A stretch of DNA of 64,000 nt from JAHRAW01 sp965249835 (GTDB taxonomy: Bacteria; Pseudomonadota; Gammaproteobacteria; Arenicellales; Poriferihabitantaceae). The first letter of the stretch is position 1. Each line of letters starts with the position of its first letter. Below the pieces are notes generated by a model that worked only from the letters and a program-made list of their open reading frames with translations, did no database searches and was not told where the DNA came from. Shown in pieces: positions 25,555-33,471 of this stretch. The position numbers and the translations under genes are program-made. The DNA is taken from the NCBI GenBank assembly GCA_965249835.1, contig CBDFMY010000003.1:1847895-1911894 (forward strand). Reading direction: 5' to 3'.

Positions 25555-27504
25555 ATGATTCCCGAACTCGGTCACTTCGCGCTGATTCTATCTCTGGTGA
25601 TGGCACTGTTGCAGGCGGCCCTTCCGTTATACGGCTCGCTGGCAAATGTTCCGGCATGGATCGCGCTGGCGCGACCGGCGGCGCACAGCCAGTTGTTGTT
25701 AGTCGCGGTGGCGTTCGCCTGCCTGACCGGCTCTTTCATCGCCGACGACTTCTCGGTGGCATACATTGCCAACCACTCCAACAGCCATCTGCCGCTTTTG
25801 TATCGTATCGCCGGCGTGTGGGGTGGTCACGAAGGCTCGTTGTTGTTGTGGAGTTTAATTCTCGCGTTGTGGAGTGCTGCGGTGGCGAAGTTCACGCGCG
25901 CACTGCCGGACATCGTCATCGCGCGCGTGCTGTCGGTCATGGCGCTAATCAGCATCGGCTTTTTGTTATTCATGCTACTGACTTCCAATCCGTTTGCGCG
26001 ATTGTTTCCCACGCCGCTTGAGGGCCGCGATCTCAATCCGTTGCTACAAGACATCGGGCTGGCGATTCATCCGCCCATGTTGTATGTCGGCTATGTCGGT
26101 TTCTCGGTCGCGTTCGCGTTCGCCATCGCCGCGTTAATCGGCGGGCGACTGGACGGTGCGTGGGCACGTTGGGCGCGTCCATGGACCACCATCGCCTGGG
26201 TATTTCTAACCATCGGCATTGCACTCGGTTCGTGGTGGGCCTATTACGAACTCGGCTGGGGCGGCTGGTGGTTTTGGGACCCGGTGGAAAACGCATCGTT
26301 CATGCCGTGGTTGGTCGGCACCGCGCTGATCCATTCGCTGGCGGCAACCGCAAGTCGCGGCGTGTTCAAAGCGTGGACGGTATTGCTCGCGGTGTTTGCG
26401 TTTTCATTGTCGTTGCTCGGCACTTTTTTAGTGCGCTCCGGCGTATTGACTTCGGTGCATGCGTTCGCCACCGACCCGGCGCGCGGTCTTTTCATTCTGG
26501 TATTTCTCGGCATCGTCATCGGCGGCTCGCTGGTGTTGTATGCGTGGCGCGCACCGATGATCGTCAGCCGCGTGCGTTTTTCGCTGGTCTCGCGGGAAAC
26601 CGCAATTCTGATCAACAATGTTTTTCTCGGCGCATTGTGCTTTGCCGTGTTGACTGGAACCCTGTATCCATTAATTCTGGATGCCATCGGCGGCGCGAAA
26701 ATTTCCGTCGGTGCGCCGTATTTTAATTTTTTGTTCGCGGTAATCGGAACGCCGCTGGCGTTGTTTGTCGGCGCCGGTGCGTTGTTGCGATGGAAAAAAG
26801 ATCATGCCGCGCGCTTGAGCGTTAAATTGGCCGCACCGGCGTTGCTCAGCATGAGCATCGGACTGCTGCTTCCCTGGCAGATGCCGCACTACTCGGTTAA
26901 CGCCGCGTTGGGCATCGCGCTCGGTAGTTGGATTATTCTGACCGCGCTGCTGACTTTGTATCAGCGAAGCGGCACGAAAAAGAGTTTGCGGAAAATCTTG
27001 CGCGGCATTCCGCAATCTGTGTATGGCATGACGCTGGCGCATATCGGCGTCGGCGTGTTCATTATCGGCGTCACTTACACCAACGCTTACAGCATCGAAA
27101 AAGATCTTCGCATGGCAACCGGCGAAACCTTTGTCGTGGCCGGTTATGAATTTCAATTCAACGGCGTGGCGGATGGCCGCGGCGCAAACTATGACACGGC
27201 GCGCGGCGAGTTTTTGGTGACCCGCAACCGGCAACCGGTGGTCACTTTGTATCCGGAGAAGCGAACCTATTGGGTGCAAAAAAATCCCATGACCGAAGCC
27301 GCCATTGATGCCGGATTCACCCGCGACTTGTATGTCGCTCTGGGCCAGCCGCTGGGTGATGATGCCTGGGCGGTTCGAATTTATTACAAACCTTTTATTC
27401 GATGGATTTGGCTTGGCGCGTTGGTCATGGCACTGGGCGGGTTGGTGGCGGTCACCGACAAACGTTATCGACGGCAACGGGCTACTGCTGTATGTGTTCA
27501 CTAA
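25555..27504 (+). CDS. ccmF: Cytochrome c haem lyase subunit CcmF
   Basis: Large polytopic membrane protein of 649 residues, the core of the haem ligation complex CcmFGHI. It shows WGGHEGSLLLW, the tryptophan-rich WWD motif GWGGWWFWDPVENASFMPW followed by HSLA, and the periplasmic C-terminal domain (TYTNAYSIEKDLRM). ATG 25,555 is 17 bases after the ccmE stop. The 3' end is followed not by ccmG but by about 250 bases of dispersed repeat. Confidence 0.96.
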   Translation: MIPELGHFALILSLVMALLQAALPLYGSLANVPAWIALARPAAHSQLLLVAVAFACLTGSFIADDFSVAYIANHSNSHLPLLYRIAGVWGGHEGSLLLWSLILALWSAAVAKFTRALPDIVIARVLSVMALISIGFLLFMLLTSNPFARLFPTPLEGRDLNPLLQDIGLAIHPPMLYVGYVGFSVAFAFAIAALIGGRLDGAWARWARPWTTIAWVFLTIGIALGSWWAYYELGWGGWWFWDPVENASFMPWLVGTALIHSLAATASRGVFKAWTVLLAVFAFSLSLLGTFLVRSGVLTSVHAFATDPARGLFILVFLGIVIGGSLVLYAWRAPMIVSRVRFSLVSRETAILINNVFLGALCFAVLTGTLYPLILDAIGGAKISVGAPYFNFLFAVIGTPLALFVGAGALLRWKKDHAARLSVKLAAPALLSMSIGLLLPWQMPHYSVNAALGIALGSWIILTALLTLYQRSGTKKSLRKILRGIPQSVYGMTLAHIGVGVFIIGVTYTNAYSIEKDLRMATGETFVVAGYEFQFNGVADGRGANYDTARGEFLVTRNRQPVVTLYPEKRTYWVQKNPMTEAAIDAGFTRDLYVALGQPLGDDAWAVRIYYKPFIRWIWLGALVMALGGLVAVTDKRYRRQRATAVCVH

Positions 27505-27755
27505 TTCACAGCCCTGTTTTGTTCCTTTCCAGTGGTATTTTAACACCGCCCTCTCGGCCGTCATTCTCGCCGGCAGGCGGGAATCCAGACGCGGCGAAGC
27601 CGCGCAATAGCGGCGGCTTTGCCGCCGGTAATGATAGCGGCTAACGCCGCTGAGTTTAATAACTGGATTGCCCGGCCAATAATAATAAGGGCCGGGCAAT
27701 GACGAGTTGGGATACAATGGTGAATCGGAAGGCGATGATTCCTTTTGAGACGCCA
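27505..27755. repeat. Dispersed palindromic repeat inserted between ccmF and ccmG
   Basis: A mosaic of short inverted repeats found many times in this window: a CATTCTCGCC...GGCGGGAATCCAG palindrome (27,564-27,590), GCGGCGGCTTTGCCGCCG (27,610-27,630), a GCCCGG...CCGGGC hairpin around 27,668-27,700, then the segment reading GTGAATC and TTTTGAGACGCCAA. The last part continues into the ccmG coding start. Similar mosaics lie at 29,774-29,960, 30,520-31,040, 32,500-32,775, 33,345-33,450, 34,800-34,905 and 36,205-36,330. Confidence 0.8.
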
Positions 27756-28340
27756 ATGGTAAACGAAAAAAAAACTGTCAGCGAAATAGTGAACATATAC
27801 AATCGTTTCGTCAATCGTTTTACCGTTCCGTTGCTGGTGTTCATCATCCTGATCGGTTTCCTCGGCGTCGGCTTGCGACTGAAACCACGCGAATTGCCCT
27901 CGCCCTTGATCGATAAACCGGCGCCGGTTTTCGCTTTGCCGGAGTTGTCATCGCCACACAAATTCAGCAACGCACAGATGAGGGGAAAAGTGTGGCTGCT
28001 TAATGTGTGGGCATCGTGGTGCGTTGCCTGTCGCGCCGAACATCCGTTGTTCAATCGCATAGCCGCCGCTGACATCGTGCCCATAGTCGGCTTGAATTAC
28101 AAAGACAACGCCGATGATGCCGCCGCCTGGTTGCAACGACTAGGCAATCCCTATTCTCATATCCCGTTCGACCCAAGCGGTGCGGTCGGCATCGAATACG
28201 GCGTTTATGGTGTGCCCGAAACCTATCTCATCGACCAGGCCGGCATCATTCGCTTCAAGCAAGTCGGCGCGGTTACGCCGGAAATTTTGCAACGCACACT
28301 GTTGCCGCTGATGGAAAAATTGCGCGAGGTGTCGCCGTGA
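27756..28340 (+). CDS. ccmG: Thiol:disulfide interchange protein CcmG (DsbE)
   Basis: Membrane-anchored periplasmic thioredoxin that reduces apocytochrome c before haem attachment. After a signal anchor (VPLLVFIILIGFLGVGL) comes the thioredoxin fold with NVWASWCVACRAEHP (active CxxC = CVAC) and the cis-Pro region VYGVPETYLID. 194 residues from ATG 27,756. An upstream ATG at 27,699 would add 19 residues encoded entirely by the dispersed repeat, so 27,756 is preferred; even this ATG and the next codons lie in repeat-derived sequence. Overlaps ccmH by four bases. Confidence 0.92.
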   Translation: MVNEKKTVSEIVNIYNRFVNRFTVPLLVFIILIGFLGVGLRLKPRELPSPLIDKPAPVFALPELSSPHKFSNAQMRGKVWLLNVWASWCVACRAEHPLFNRIAAADIVPIVGLNYKDNADDAAAWLQRLGNPYSHIPFDPSGAVGIEYGVYGVPETYLIDQAGIIRFKQVGAVTPEILQRTLLPLMEKLREVSP

Positions 28341-28834
28341 TTGCCGTGATTAATTTCATTCGCTTTGCCGTTGTGATTTTCATGGCAACACTCGGCGCGC
28401 CGGCTCCCGCCCCGGCTCAGGTGGAAGCAATGCAGTTTGAATCCGCGCAACAGGAATTCTTATACAACGATTTGATCGGCGAGTTGCGCTGTCTGGTATG
28501 CGCCAATCAAAGTTTGTCCGATTCCAATTCCGATTTGGCAAAAGATCTGCGTGGCAAAGTTCACGACATGGTGCGCGGCGGACGCAGTCGCGATCAAATC
28601 ATCGACTATATGATGGCACGCTACGGCGAATATGTGTTGTATCGCCCGCTATTCTCCCGGGCAAACTTTTTTCTGTGGTTCGCGCCGTTCATCACGGTGC
28701 TTGCCGGGCTTGCATTTATATTCGTCATGGCCGCAGGAAAATCCCGACGGCAACCTGCGCCCTATTCCACCGAACAATTGCAAAAAGCGCGCGCGTTGCT
28801 CAAGGACAAGAGCATAGACGAAGACGACAGATAA
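28337..28834 (+). CDS. ccmH: Cytochrome c-type biogenesis protein CcmH (CcmL-like, LRCxxC domain)
   Basis: 165 residues with an N-terminal signal segment, the redox motif LRCLVCANQSLSDSN and a C-terminal membrane helix (FFLWFAPFITVLAGLAFIFVM). It takes electrons from CcmG to reduce apocytochrome thiols. GTG 28,337 overlaps the ccmG stop (GTGA). This is the short form; the TPR part is a separate gene downstream. Confidence 0.94.
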   Translation: MIAVINFIRFAVVIFMATLGAPAPAPAQVEAMQFESAQQEFLYNDLIGELRCLVCANQSLSDSNSDLAKDLRGKVHDMVRGGRSRDQIIDYMMARYGEYVLYRPLFSRANFFLWFAPFITVLAGLAFIFVMAAGKSRRQPAPYSTEQLQKARALLKDKSIDEDDR

Positions 28835-29670
28835 TGATGATTCTGTTCAGTCTGAGTGTCATCGCCCTCATCGTTGCGGCAACCGCCATCATTGTTCCGG
28901 CCCTGCGCAACCGTCGACCGATCAATCGGGATGACCGTGCGCGGCAAAACATTCGTATCGCCCAACAACGTCTTGAGCAAACCAACGACGACGATACCGA
29001 TGACGATACCACGTTGAGGCAAACCCGCGGGGAAATCGAAACGGCATTGCTGGATGATTTGCCGCAACATGAAATCAAACAAACAAAGCCGCCGAAAAAA
29101 ATAAGTGGTGCATGGACGGTGTTGATTCTGATAATGATTCCGTTTGTTAGCATCGGCATTTATCTCAACCTGGGTATGCCAACTGCGCTGATGCACGACG
29201 CATTGACCGCCGCCGTGCATCCCATCCCGGAAAAAGCGCCGTCGATAGAAGTGATGGTGGAACAACTCGAACAAAAACTGGCGGCCAATCCGGGCAATGC
29301 CGAGGGCTGGGCGCTGGCAGGTCAAACGTATATGAGCCTCGGACGTTTCAGGCAAGCCGAGCAGGCGTATCAAACGTTGCATCAACTGGTCGGCGACGAT
29401 GCGCATGTGCTTACCGCCTGGGCCGACGCTGCGCTCATGGCGAATAACGGTGCTTTTTCCCCGCAGATACGGGCGCGCATTGAGCGAGCGTTGGAGATTC
29501 GCCCGACCCATGACAACGCCCTGTGGATAGCCGCTTTGGGTGCCGAATCCCACGGCGAACATCAACAAGCCCTTGACTATTTGGAGCGGCTACTGCCACT
29601 GCTGGAAGGTCGCCCGGGTGAAGCGGAAGTAACTCAATTCATCATGCGGATGCGGGAGTTGATGCAATGA
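28834..29670 (+). CDS. ccmI: Cytochrome c-type biogenesis protein CcmI (TPR)
   Basis: Apocytochrome c chaperone of 278 residues. Two membrane helices (residues 2-23 and about 92-112) are joined by an acidic loop containing a run of Asp (NDDDTDDD). They are followed by a TPR domain (GNAEGWALAGQTYMSLGRF, QAEQAYQTL). ATG 28,834 shares one base with the ccmH stop. Last gene of the ccm operon; a hairpin terminator follows 103 bases later. Confidence 0.92.
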   Translation: MMILFSLSVIALIVAATAIIVPALRNRRPINRDDRARQNIRIAQQRLEQTNDDDTDDDTTLRQTRGEIETALLDDLPQHEIKQTKPPKKISGAWTVLILIMIPFVSIGIYLNLGMPTALMHDALTAAVHPIPEKAPSIEVMVEQLEQKLAANPGNAEGWALAGQTYMSLGRFRQAEQAYQTLHQLVGDDAHVLTAWADAALMANNGAFSPQIRARIERALEIRPTHDNALWIAALGAESHGEHQQALDYLERLLPLLEGRPGEAEVTQFIMRMRELMQ

Positions 29671-29773
29671 TTGGGGCTTGTCCCATTTTTATTGAGGGTC
29701 GCCCTGCTGTTTGGTCCCTTGCCCGTTATACCGGCGTAGAATATCGCGGCGTAGTCGCAACAACACCGTTTTA

Positions 29774-29797
29774 GTGTCCGGCTACGCCGGACTTTTT
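29774..29797 (+). terminator. Rho-independent terminator after ccmI, formed by the dispersed repeat
   Basis: Perfect 7-bp stem GTCCGGC / GCCGGAC with a TAC loop followed by seven T. The same hairpin occurs in reverse after the AAA ATPase genes, so the repeat family carries a ready-made terminator. Confidence 0.8.
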
Positions 29798-30120
29798 TTC
29801 TCGTTTACTTTTGGCGTCTCAAAAAAATCATTCCCGACCGATTCACCATTGTCCCCCCAACCCGTCATTCCCGCCGAAGGCGGTGTATGTGTTCACTTAT
29901 TTGATGACGGTTTGGGAGGGGGGGGGGGGGGGGGTAATAGTGAATCGAGAATACAAAAGCGAGTTGAAATGCCAATGGCACATTGAGAAAAAAAGTCCAG
30001 ATTGATCGGACTCATTAATTACGAACAAACATTGCGCGCCGAATTTTCGTTGTCAGGCAAGGCGCGCAAGGAGCGAGGGAGTGAGCAATACATCTAGTAT
30101 GTGAACGACCGAGTGACGAT
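29798..30120. repeat. Dispersed repeat with a run of 17 G, then unique non-coding sequence
   Basis: Bases 29,798-29,960 continue the dispersed repeat (reverse then forward orientation). At 29,918-29,934 a run of 17 G replaces the short G run seen in other copies (six G at 33,362-33,367). Bases 30,033-30,040 and 30,061-30,068 form an 8-bp inverted repeat (TGCGCGCC / GGCGCGCA). No credible gene was seen. Confidence 0.7.
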
Positions 30121-30265
30121 GCGCAACACTACACTACACGGCACAACGACCACAACGGCCATGGCGACGAAAAGGCAAGCGCAAAATTGTGCTAAAACCG
30201 CTTGAATTCCCCATAAAACAGTGTTTTACTTACCACTCATTTTTTTCAATAGGGAGATTAAGAAC

Positions 30266-30517
30266 ATGTCATCATTCGTATTTGACACTCACCAAGCCGT
30301 CAAAAACCTTCAGGACGCCGGAGCCGCAGAGAAACTGGCCGAAGCCATGGTAACCACCATCGGCAGCGCTATTACCGATCAGGTAGCCACCAAGACTGAT
30401 ATAGAACACCTTAAAACTGACATAGAACACCTTAAAAAGGACTTGACTATCCGCCTCGGGTTTATGCTTTTCGCTGGTCTCGCTGCCATGGCCACCATCC
30501 TCGAACTACTCAAGTGA
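30266..30517 (+). CDS. DUF1640-type small coiled-coil membrane protein, copy a
   Basis: An 83-residue protein: MSSFVFDTHQAVKNL, an amphipathic region, a heptad-like coiled coil (KTDIEHL twice, then KKDL) and one C-terminal membrane helix (LGFMLFAGLAAMATILELL). This matches the bacterial DUF1640/CCDC90 type, whose role is unknown. ATG 30,266 has an AGGGAG site nine bases upstream. The gene and about 140 bases of leader are duplicated at 32,785-33,200. It faces the AAA ATPase gene at 31,133-32,365, and copy b faces the next ATPase in the same way. Confidence 0.75.
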   Translation: MSSFVFDTHQAVKNLQDAGAAEKLAEAMVTTIGSAITDQVATKTDIEHLKTDIEHLKKDLTIRLGFMLFAGLAAMATILELLK

Positions 30518-31040
30518 CTCATCGGCGGCGAAGCCGCCGGCTTTGTGTCCGGCTATGCCGGGCTCTTAGTGTCGTCACGCGTAGCGTGACTCGTTTGCGG
30601 CGTAGCCGCGATAATAAGGAGTTCGGCTTTGCCGAACGGTTTAATGACTGGATTGCCCGGCCAATAATAATATGGGCCGGGCAATGACGACTCTTTAATT
30701 CGTCATTCTCGCCGCAGGCGGGAATCCAGCCTGTTGTTCTCGCCAACGGCGAGAACCCAGAACTAAAAAACAGATGAGAGTAACTAATACCGTCATAATC
30801 CAAACCATATCTCCAGACCGTGATTCCTTTTGAGAAGACAAAAGCACACGAAAAAAACTTGGTATGCCGAACTATTAGTATCATTACGCAAGCGTGACGC
30901 ACCGGGCGGCTTGCGCCGCCGCTTTAGGATTCCCGCCTGCCGGCGAGAATGACGGGTTGGGAGGTAATGGTGAATTGTAAAGTTGTGACTTTCTTTGAGA
31001 AGCCAAAGCAACCGAGAAAAAGTCCGGCGGAGCCGGACTA
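30518..31040. repeat. Cluster of dispersed palindromic repeats
   Basis: No gene seen. It holds several copies of the repeat parts: the CGGCGGCGAAGCCGCCGG hairpin directly after the DUF1640 stop (possible terminator), GTAGCGTGAC, TTCGGCTTTGCCGAACGG, the GCCCGGCC...GGGCCGGGC hairpin (30,655-30,685), and CATTCTCGCC palindromes. The terminator-like hairpin closing the cluster is listed separately. Confidence 0.75.
31017..31038 (-). terminator. Terminator-like hairpin downstream of the first AAA ATPase gene
   Basis: On the - strand: stem GTCCGGC / GCCGGAC, loop TCC, then five T. It lies about 95 bases past the stop of the ATPase gene, after the 3' stub of another copy. Confidence 0.65.
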
Positions 31041-31090
31041 TTAATTTTGTATATGTTCTCGTTGTTTATCGAGTACATATCTCATCAAAC
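31041..31090 (-). pseudogene. 3' stub of an AAA ATPase paralogue
   Basis: Encodes MRYVLDKQREHIQN and a stop, identical to the end of the ATPase gene at 34,906-36,120 including the sequence into the terminator. Homology starts abruptly at 31,090. It is what remains of a further ATPase copy downstream of copy 1. Confidence 0.8.
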
Positions 31091-31091
31091 G

Positions 31092-31190
31092 TGGATTTCT
31101 CGATTTCTCAAATCAATACTTATAAGCGACGATTATAATCCAATATCATTATCCTGATTGCCCCCCGCAGATCTAAGTTTATCAACTTTT
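31092..31190. repeat. Direct repeat flanking AAA ATPase copy 1, downstream member
   Basis: About 98 bases repeated at 32,368-32,465 (offset about 1,276) with few differences. Includes the last codons and stop of ATPase copy 1 plus about 40 bases of spacer. Confidence 0.85.
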
Positions 31191-32365
31191 TGGTTTGATT
31201 TTGTCTCGACAAGCAACGCCTGCTGATTGATTACATGAGTCATAAAATTGGGAATACCAGGTTCATATAAAACCGACCCCCGTGATCGCCAAATGAAATC
31301 TTGTTCAACAAACGTTTGTAGGCGTTCAATAACTGACTGTGTATTTAGTGAATCGGCCGACAAATTATCTGTAATAACCTCCTTAATCCGATCTTTTGTC
31401 ATTGTTTTCGTTTCTTGAAATACTTCTGCAATAGCAACAGCCGTTGACTGCAACCCAAGTTCGTCTAATGTATCTCTACGTTCTTCATAAAAGTCTTGTT
31501 TTATAATTGCAATATTCGGTTTTACAACAGCAACCTGTTCATCAGTCAAACATGTCAAACTTGCTTTCTTTGCTTCCTTCCAAAGAGAATCACCCCATTC
31601 TTGTATAAAGTAAGGGTAGCATTGACTATCTTCAACAACCAGGGACAAAGCATCATCAGTTATTTGTATGCCATGTTTCTCTAACGGTTTAATAATGGCA
31701 TCCGCGGAAGCCTGTACATCCAAGCACCCAATACTAATCTTATTGGAACGCTCAACAAAGGTGGCGTTTACTGTCGACAGCAAATGTCGCAGCCCAGGAG
31801 TACCAGCCAAAACCAACATAAAAGGCATTTCCGTACTAACCTCTTGATAGAGGTTTAATAAATCATTGCATAAACCTGCATCCATCTTATGCGCTTCATC
31901 CATTAAAAATATCAACGGACGTTCTTTACACTCACTAACCAAAGTATTATGCAATACTTCTTTAGCCGAACCATGTAACCTAAAAGTAACAGTGGCAGTT
32001 AATATTGCATTAAAACCAGCAGTCACCGCTTTAGGTATAAAATTGTGTTTCCAAGCCTTCGGGGGCAACAAACACTTCCACAAATCCGTTGTCGATTTTA
32101 GTTTATTCGGAGTCATCCAAATTATACGTATTGAATCATCCTTTGCGCCGCCCTTCTCGACTTCATTTTCAAACCAGCGCAATAACACTGTTTTACCCAT
32201 CCCTCGCGGGCCATACAAAACTGTTGCACCAGCAGGCGATCTACTGGCAGATATATCCGCTAATTTATTTCGAAACTGATCTTGTTCATCTTCCCGACCG
32301 GCCAGATAAGGCGGAAGATGTCCAAAACCCGGTCTAAACGGATTCAAATCTTTGATTGATGTCAT
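31133..32365 (-). CDS. AAA ATPase of the NPFxPGxG...PPYLAGRE family, copy 1
   Basis: A 410-residue P-loop ATPase. N-terminal family signature LNPFRPGFGHLPPYLAGRE, Walker A GPRGMGKT (52-59), Walker B LIFLMDEAH (Asp156, Glu157), sensor-like MLVLAGTPGLRHLL, and a C-terminal region that may be a winged helix. It resembles AAA_16/Orc1-like ATP-binding proteins of unknown role. Two relatives follow on the same strand. Unlike them, this copy lacks the shared upstream promoter block and a clear ribosome site; the ATG at 32,365 is preceded by the 3' stub of another copy. No known system is recognised. Confidence 0.8.
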   Translation of the reverse strand: MTSIKDLNPFRPGFGHLPPYLAGREDEQDQFRNKLADISASRSPAGATVLYGPRGMGKTVLLRWFENEVEKGGAKDDSIRIIWMTPNKLKSTTDLWKCLLPPKAWKHNFIPKAVTAGFNAILTATVTFRLHGSAKEVLHNTLVSECKERPLIFLMDEAHKMDAGLCNDLLNLYQEVSTEMPFMLVLAGTPGLRHLLSTVNATFVERSNKISIGCLDVQASADAIIKPLEKHGIQITDDALSLVVEDSQCYPYFIQEWGDSLWKEAKKASLTCLTDEQVAVVKPNIAIIKQDFYEERRDTLDELGLQSTAVAIAEVFQETKTMTKDRIKEVITDNLSADSLNTQSVIERLQTFVEQDFIWRSRGSVLYEPGIPNFMTHVINQQALLVETKSNQKVDKLRSAGGNQDNDIGL

Positions 32366-32367
32366 AA

Positions 32368-32465
32368 TGGATTTCTCGATTTCTCAAATCAATACTTATA
32401 AGCGACGATTATAATCCAATATCATTATTCTGATTACCCCCGCAGTTTTAAGTTTATCAACTTTT
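32368..32465 (-). pseudogene. 3' stub of another AAA ATPase copy (upstream member of the direct repeat)
   Basis: Matches 31,092-31,190: the last roughly 18 codons of copy 1 (KVDKL...NDIGL-like, shifted by one missing base in the C run) and its spacer. It sits directly before the start of copy 1, so a copy of the same type once lay upstream and was deleted down to its tail. Confidence 0.8.
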
Positions 32466-32784
32466 CTGCGGATATTGTTAGCGTAATGTTTCAAATGATA
32501 GGCAATAGTAAATCAGGCGGGAATGATTTTTTTTTTGAGACGACAAAAGTAAACGGGAATAAGGAGTCACGCTGCGCATGACAATTATCTACTGGATTGC
32601 CCGGCCAATAATAATATGGGCCGGGCAATGACGAATTGCGGGCAATAGTGAATCAAGAGGACAAAGGTGCGTTGAGATGTCAAAGTAACCGAGAATAAGG
32701 AGTTCGGCTGCGCATCATCCCTGCCGTCATTCTCGCGGCAGCGGGAATCCAGACGCGGCGTAGCCGCCGGTTTTATGCGCAACG
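32466..32784. repeat. Dispersed repeats, no gene
   Basis: Contains TTTTTTTTGAGACGACAAAAG, the GCCCGGCC...GGGCCGGGC hairpin (32,598-32,628), AGTTCGGCTGCGC and a CATTCTCGC...GCGGGAATCCAG palindrome (32,728-32,752). Runs into the duplicated DUF1640 leader. Confidence 0.7.
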
Positions 32785-32926
32785 CAACACTACACTACAC
32801 GGCACAACGACCACAACGGCCATGGCGACGAAAAGGCAAGCGCAAAATTGTGCTAAAACCGCTTGAATTCCCCATAAAACAGTGTTTTACTTACCACTCA
32901 TTTTTTTCAATAGGGAGATTAAGAAC

Positions 32927-33157
32927 ATGTCATCATTCGTATTTGACACTCACCAAGCCGTCAAAAACCTCAGAGGCGCCGGAGCCGATGAAAAACTGGC
33001 CGAAGCCATGGTAACCACCATCGGCAGCGCTATTACCGATCAGGTAGCCACCAAGACTGACATAGAACACCTTAAAAAGGACTTGACTAACCGCCTCGGG
33101 TTTATGCTTTTCGCTGGTCTCGCTGCCATGGCCACCATTCTCGAACTACTCAAGTGA
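32927..33157 (+). CDS. DUF1640-type small coiled-coil membrane protein, copy b
   Basis: A 76-residue copy of the protein at 30,266-30,517 with the same start, leader and membrane helix. It has one KTDIEHL heptad where copy a has two, and a few substitutions (LRGAGADEKL). The duplicated DNA runs from about 32,785 to 33,200. It faces ATPase copy 2 across a repeat-filled gap. Confidence 0.75.
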   Translation: MSSFVFDTHQAVKNLRGAGADEKLAEAMVTTIGSAITDQVATKTDIEHLKKDLTNRLGFMLFAGLAAMATILELLK

Positions 33158-33280
33158 CTCATCGGCGGCGAAGCCGCCGGCTTTGTGTCCGGCTTTGACG
33201 GTCTCGTATTCCTCGCACAAATGTTGCCAGTTGCGGATATAATTTCTTTCAATTGTGCTGTCTTTGCTGTTATCTCTCAT
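33146..33280 (-). pseudogene. N-terminal fragment of a possible transposase
   Basis: From ATG 33,278-33,280, with a good AGGAG site, 26 codons read MRDNSKDSTIERNYIRNWQH then LCEEYETVKAG. This resembles the beginning of helix-turn-helix DDE transposases, from memory of the family. The frame then runs into the duplicated repeat and the DUF1640b end and stops at 33,146. The rest of the gene is missing, so the duplication apparently landed in it or replaced it. Family assignment is tentative. Confidence 0.35.
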
Positions 33281-33471
33281 GGGATTCTCCTGGGTGTGTC
33301 AGTTAGTCAATTATATTTCCGATTTTGTCAGCGAATTACTGAGCTTAAACAGCAATGACGGGTTGGGGGGTAATGGTGAATTGTAAAGTTGTGACTTTCT
33401 TTGAGAAGCCAAAGCAACCGAGAAAAAGTCCGGCGGAGTTGGGCTATTAATGTCGTCACGCGTAGCGTGAC
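33281..33471. repeat. Non-coding gap with dispersed repeat and degenerate terminator
   Basis: Bases 33,345-33,450 are a dispersed repeat copy (GACGGGTTGGGGGGTAATGG, then GAGAAGCCAAAGCAACC). It ends in an imperfect hairpin at 33,423-33,444 in - orientation that could terminate ATPase copy 2. Confidence 0.65.

Noticed and set aside
27699..27755. Upstream ATG 27,699 as the ccmG start
   Set aside because: The 19 extra residues are encoded by dispersed repeat sequence and do not look like a CcmG N-terminus; ATG 27,756 gives a normal signal anchor.
29986..30265. A gene between ccmI and DUF1640a
   Set aside because: Only short frames without family features were found; the stretch holds repeats, an inverted repeat and a leader.
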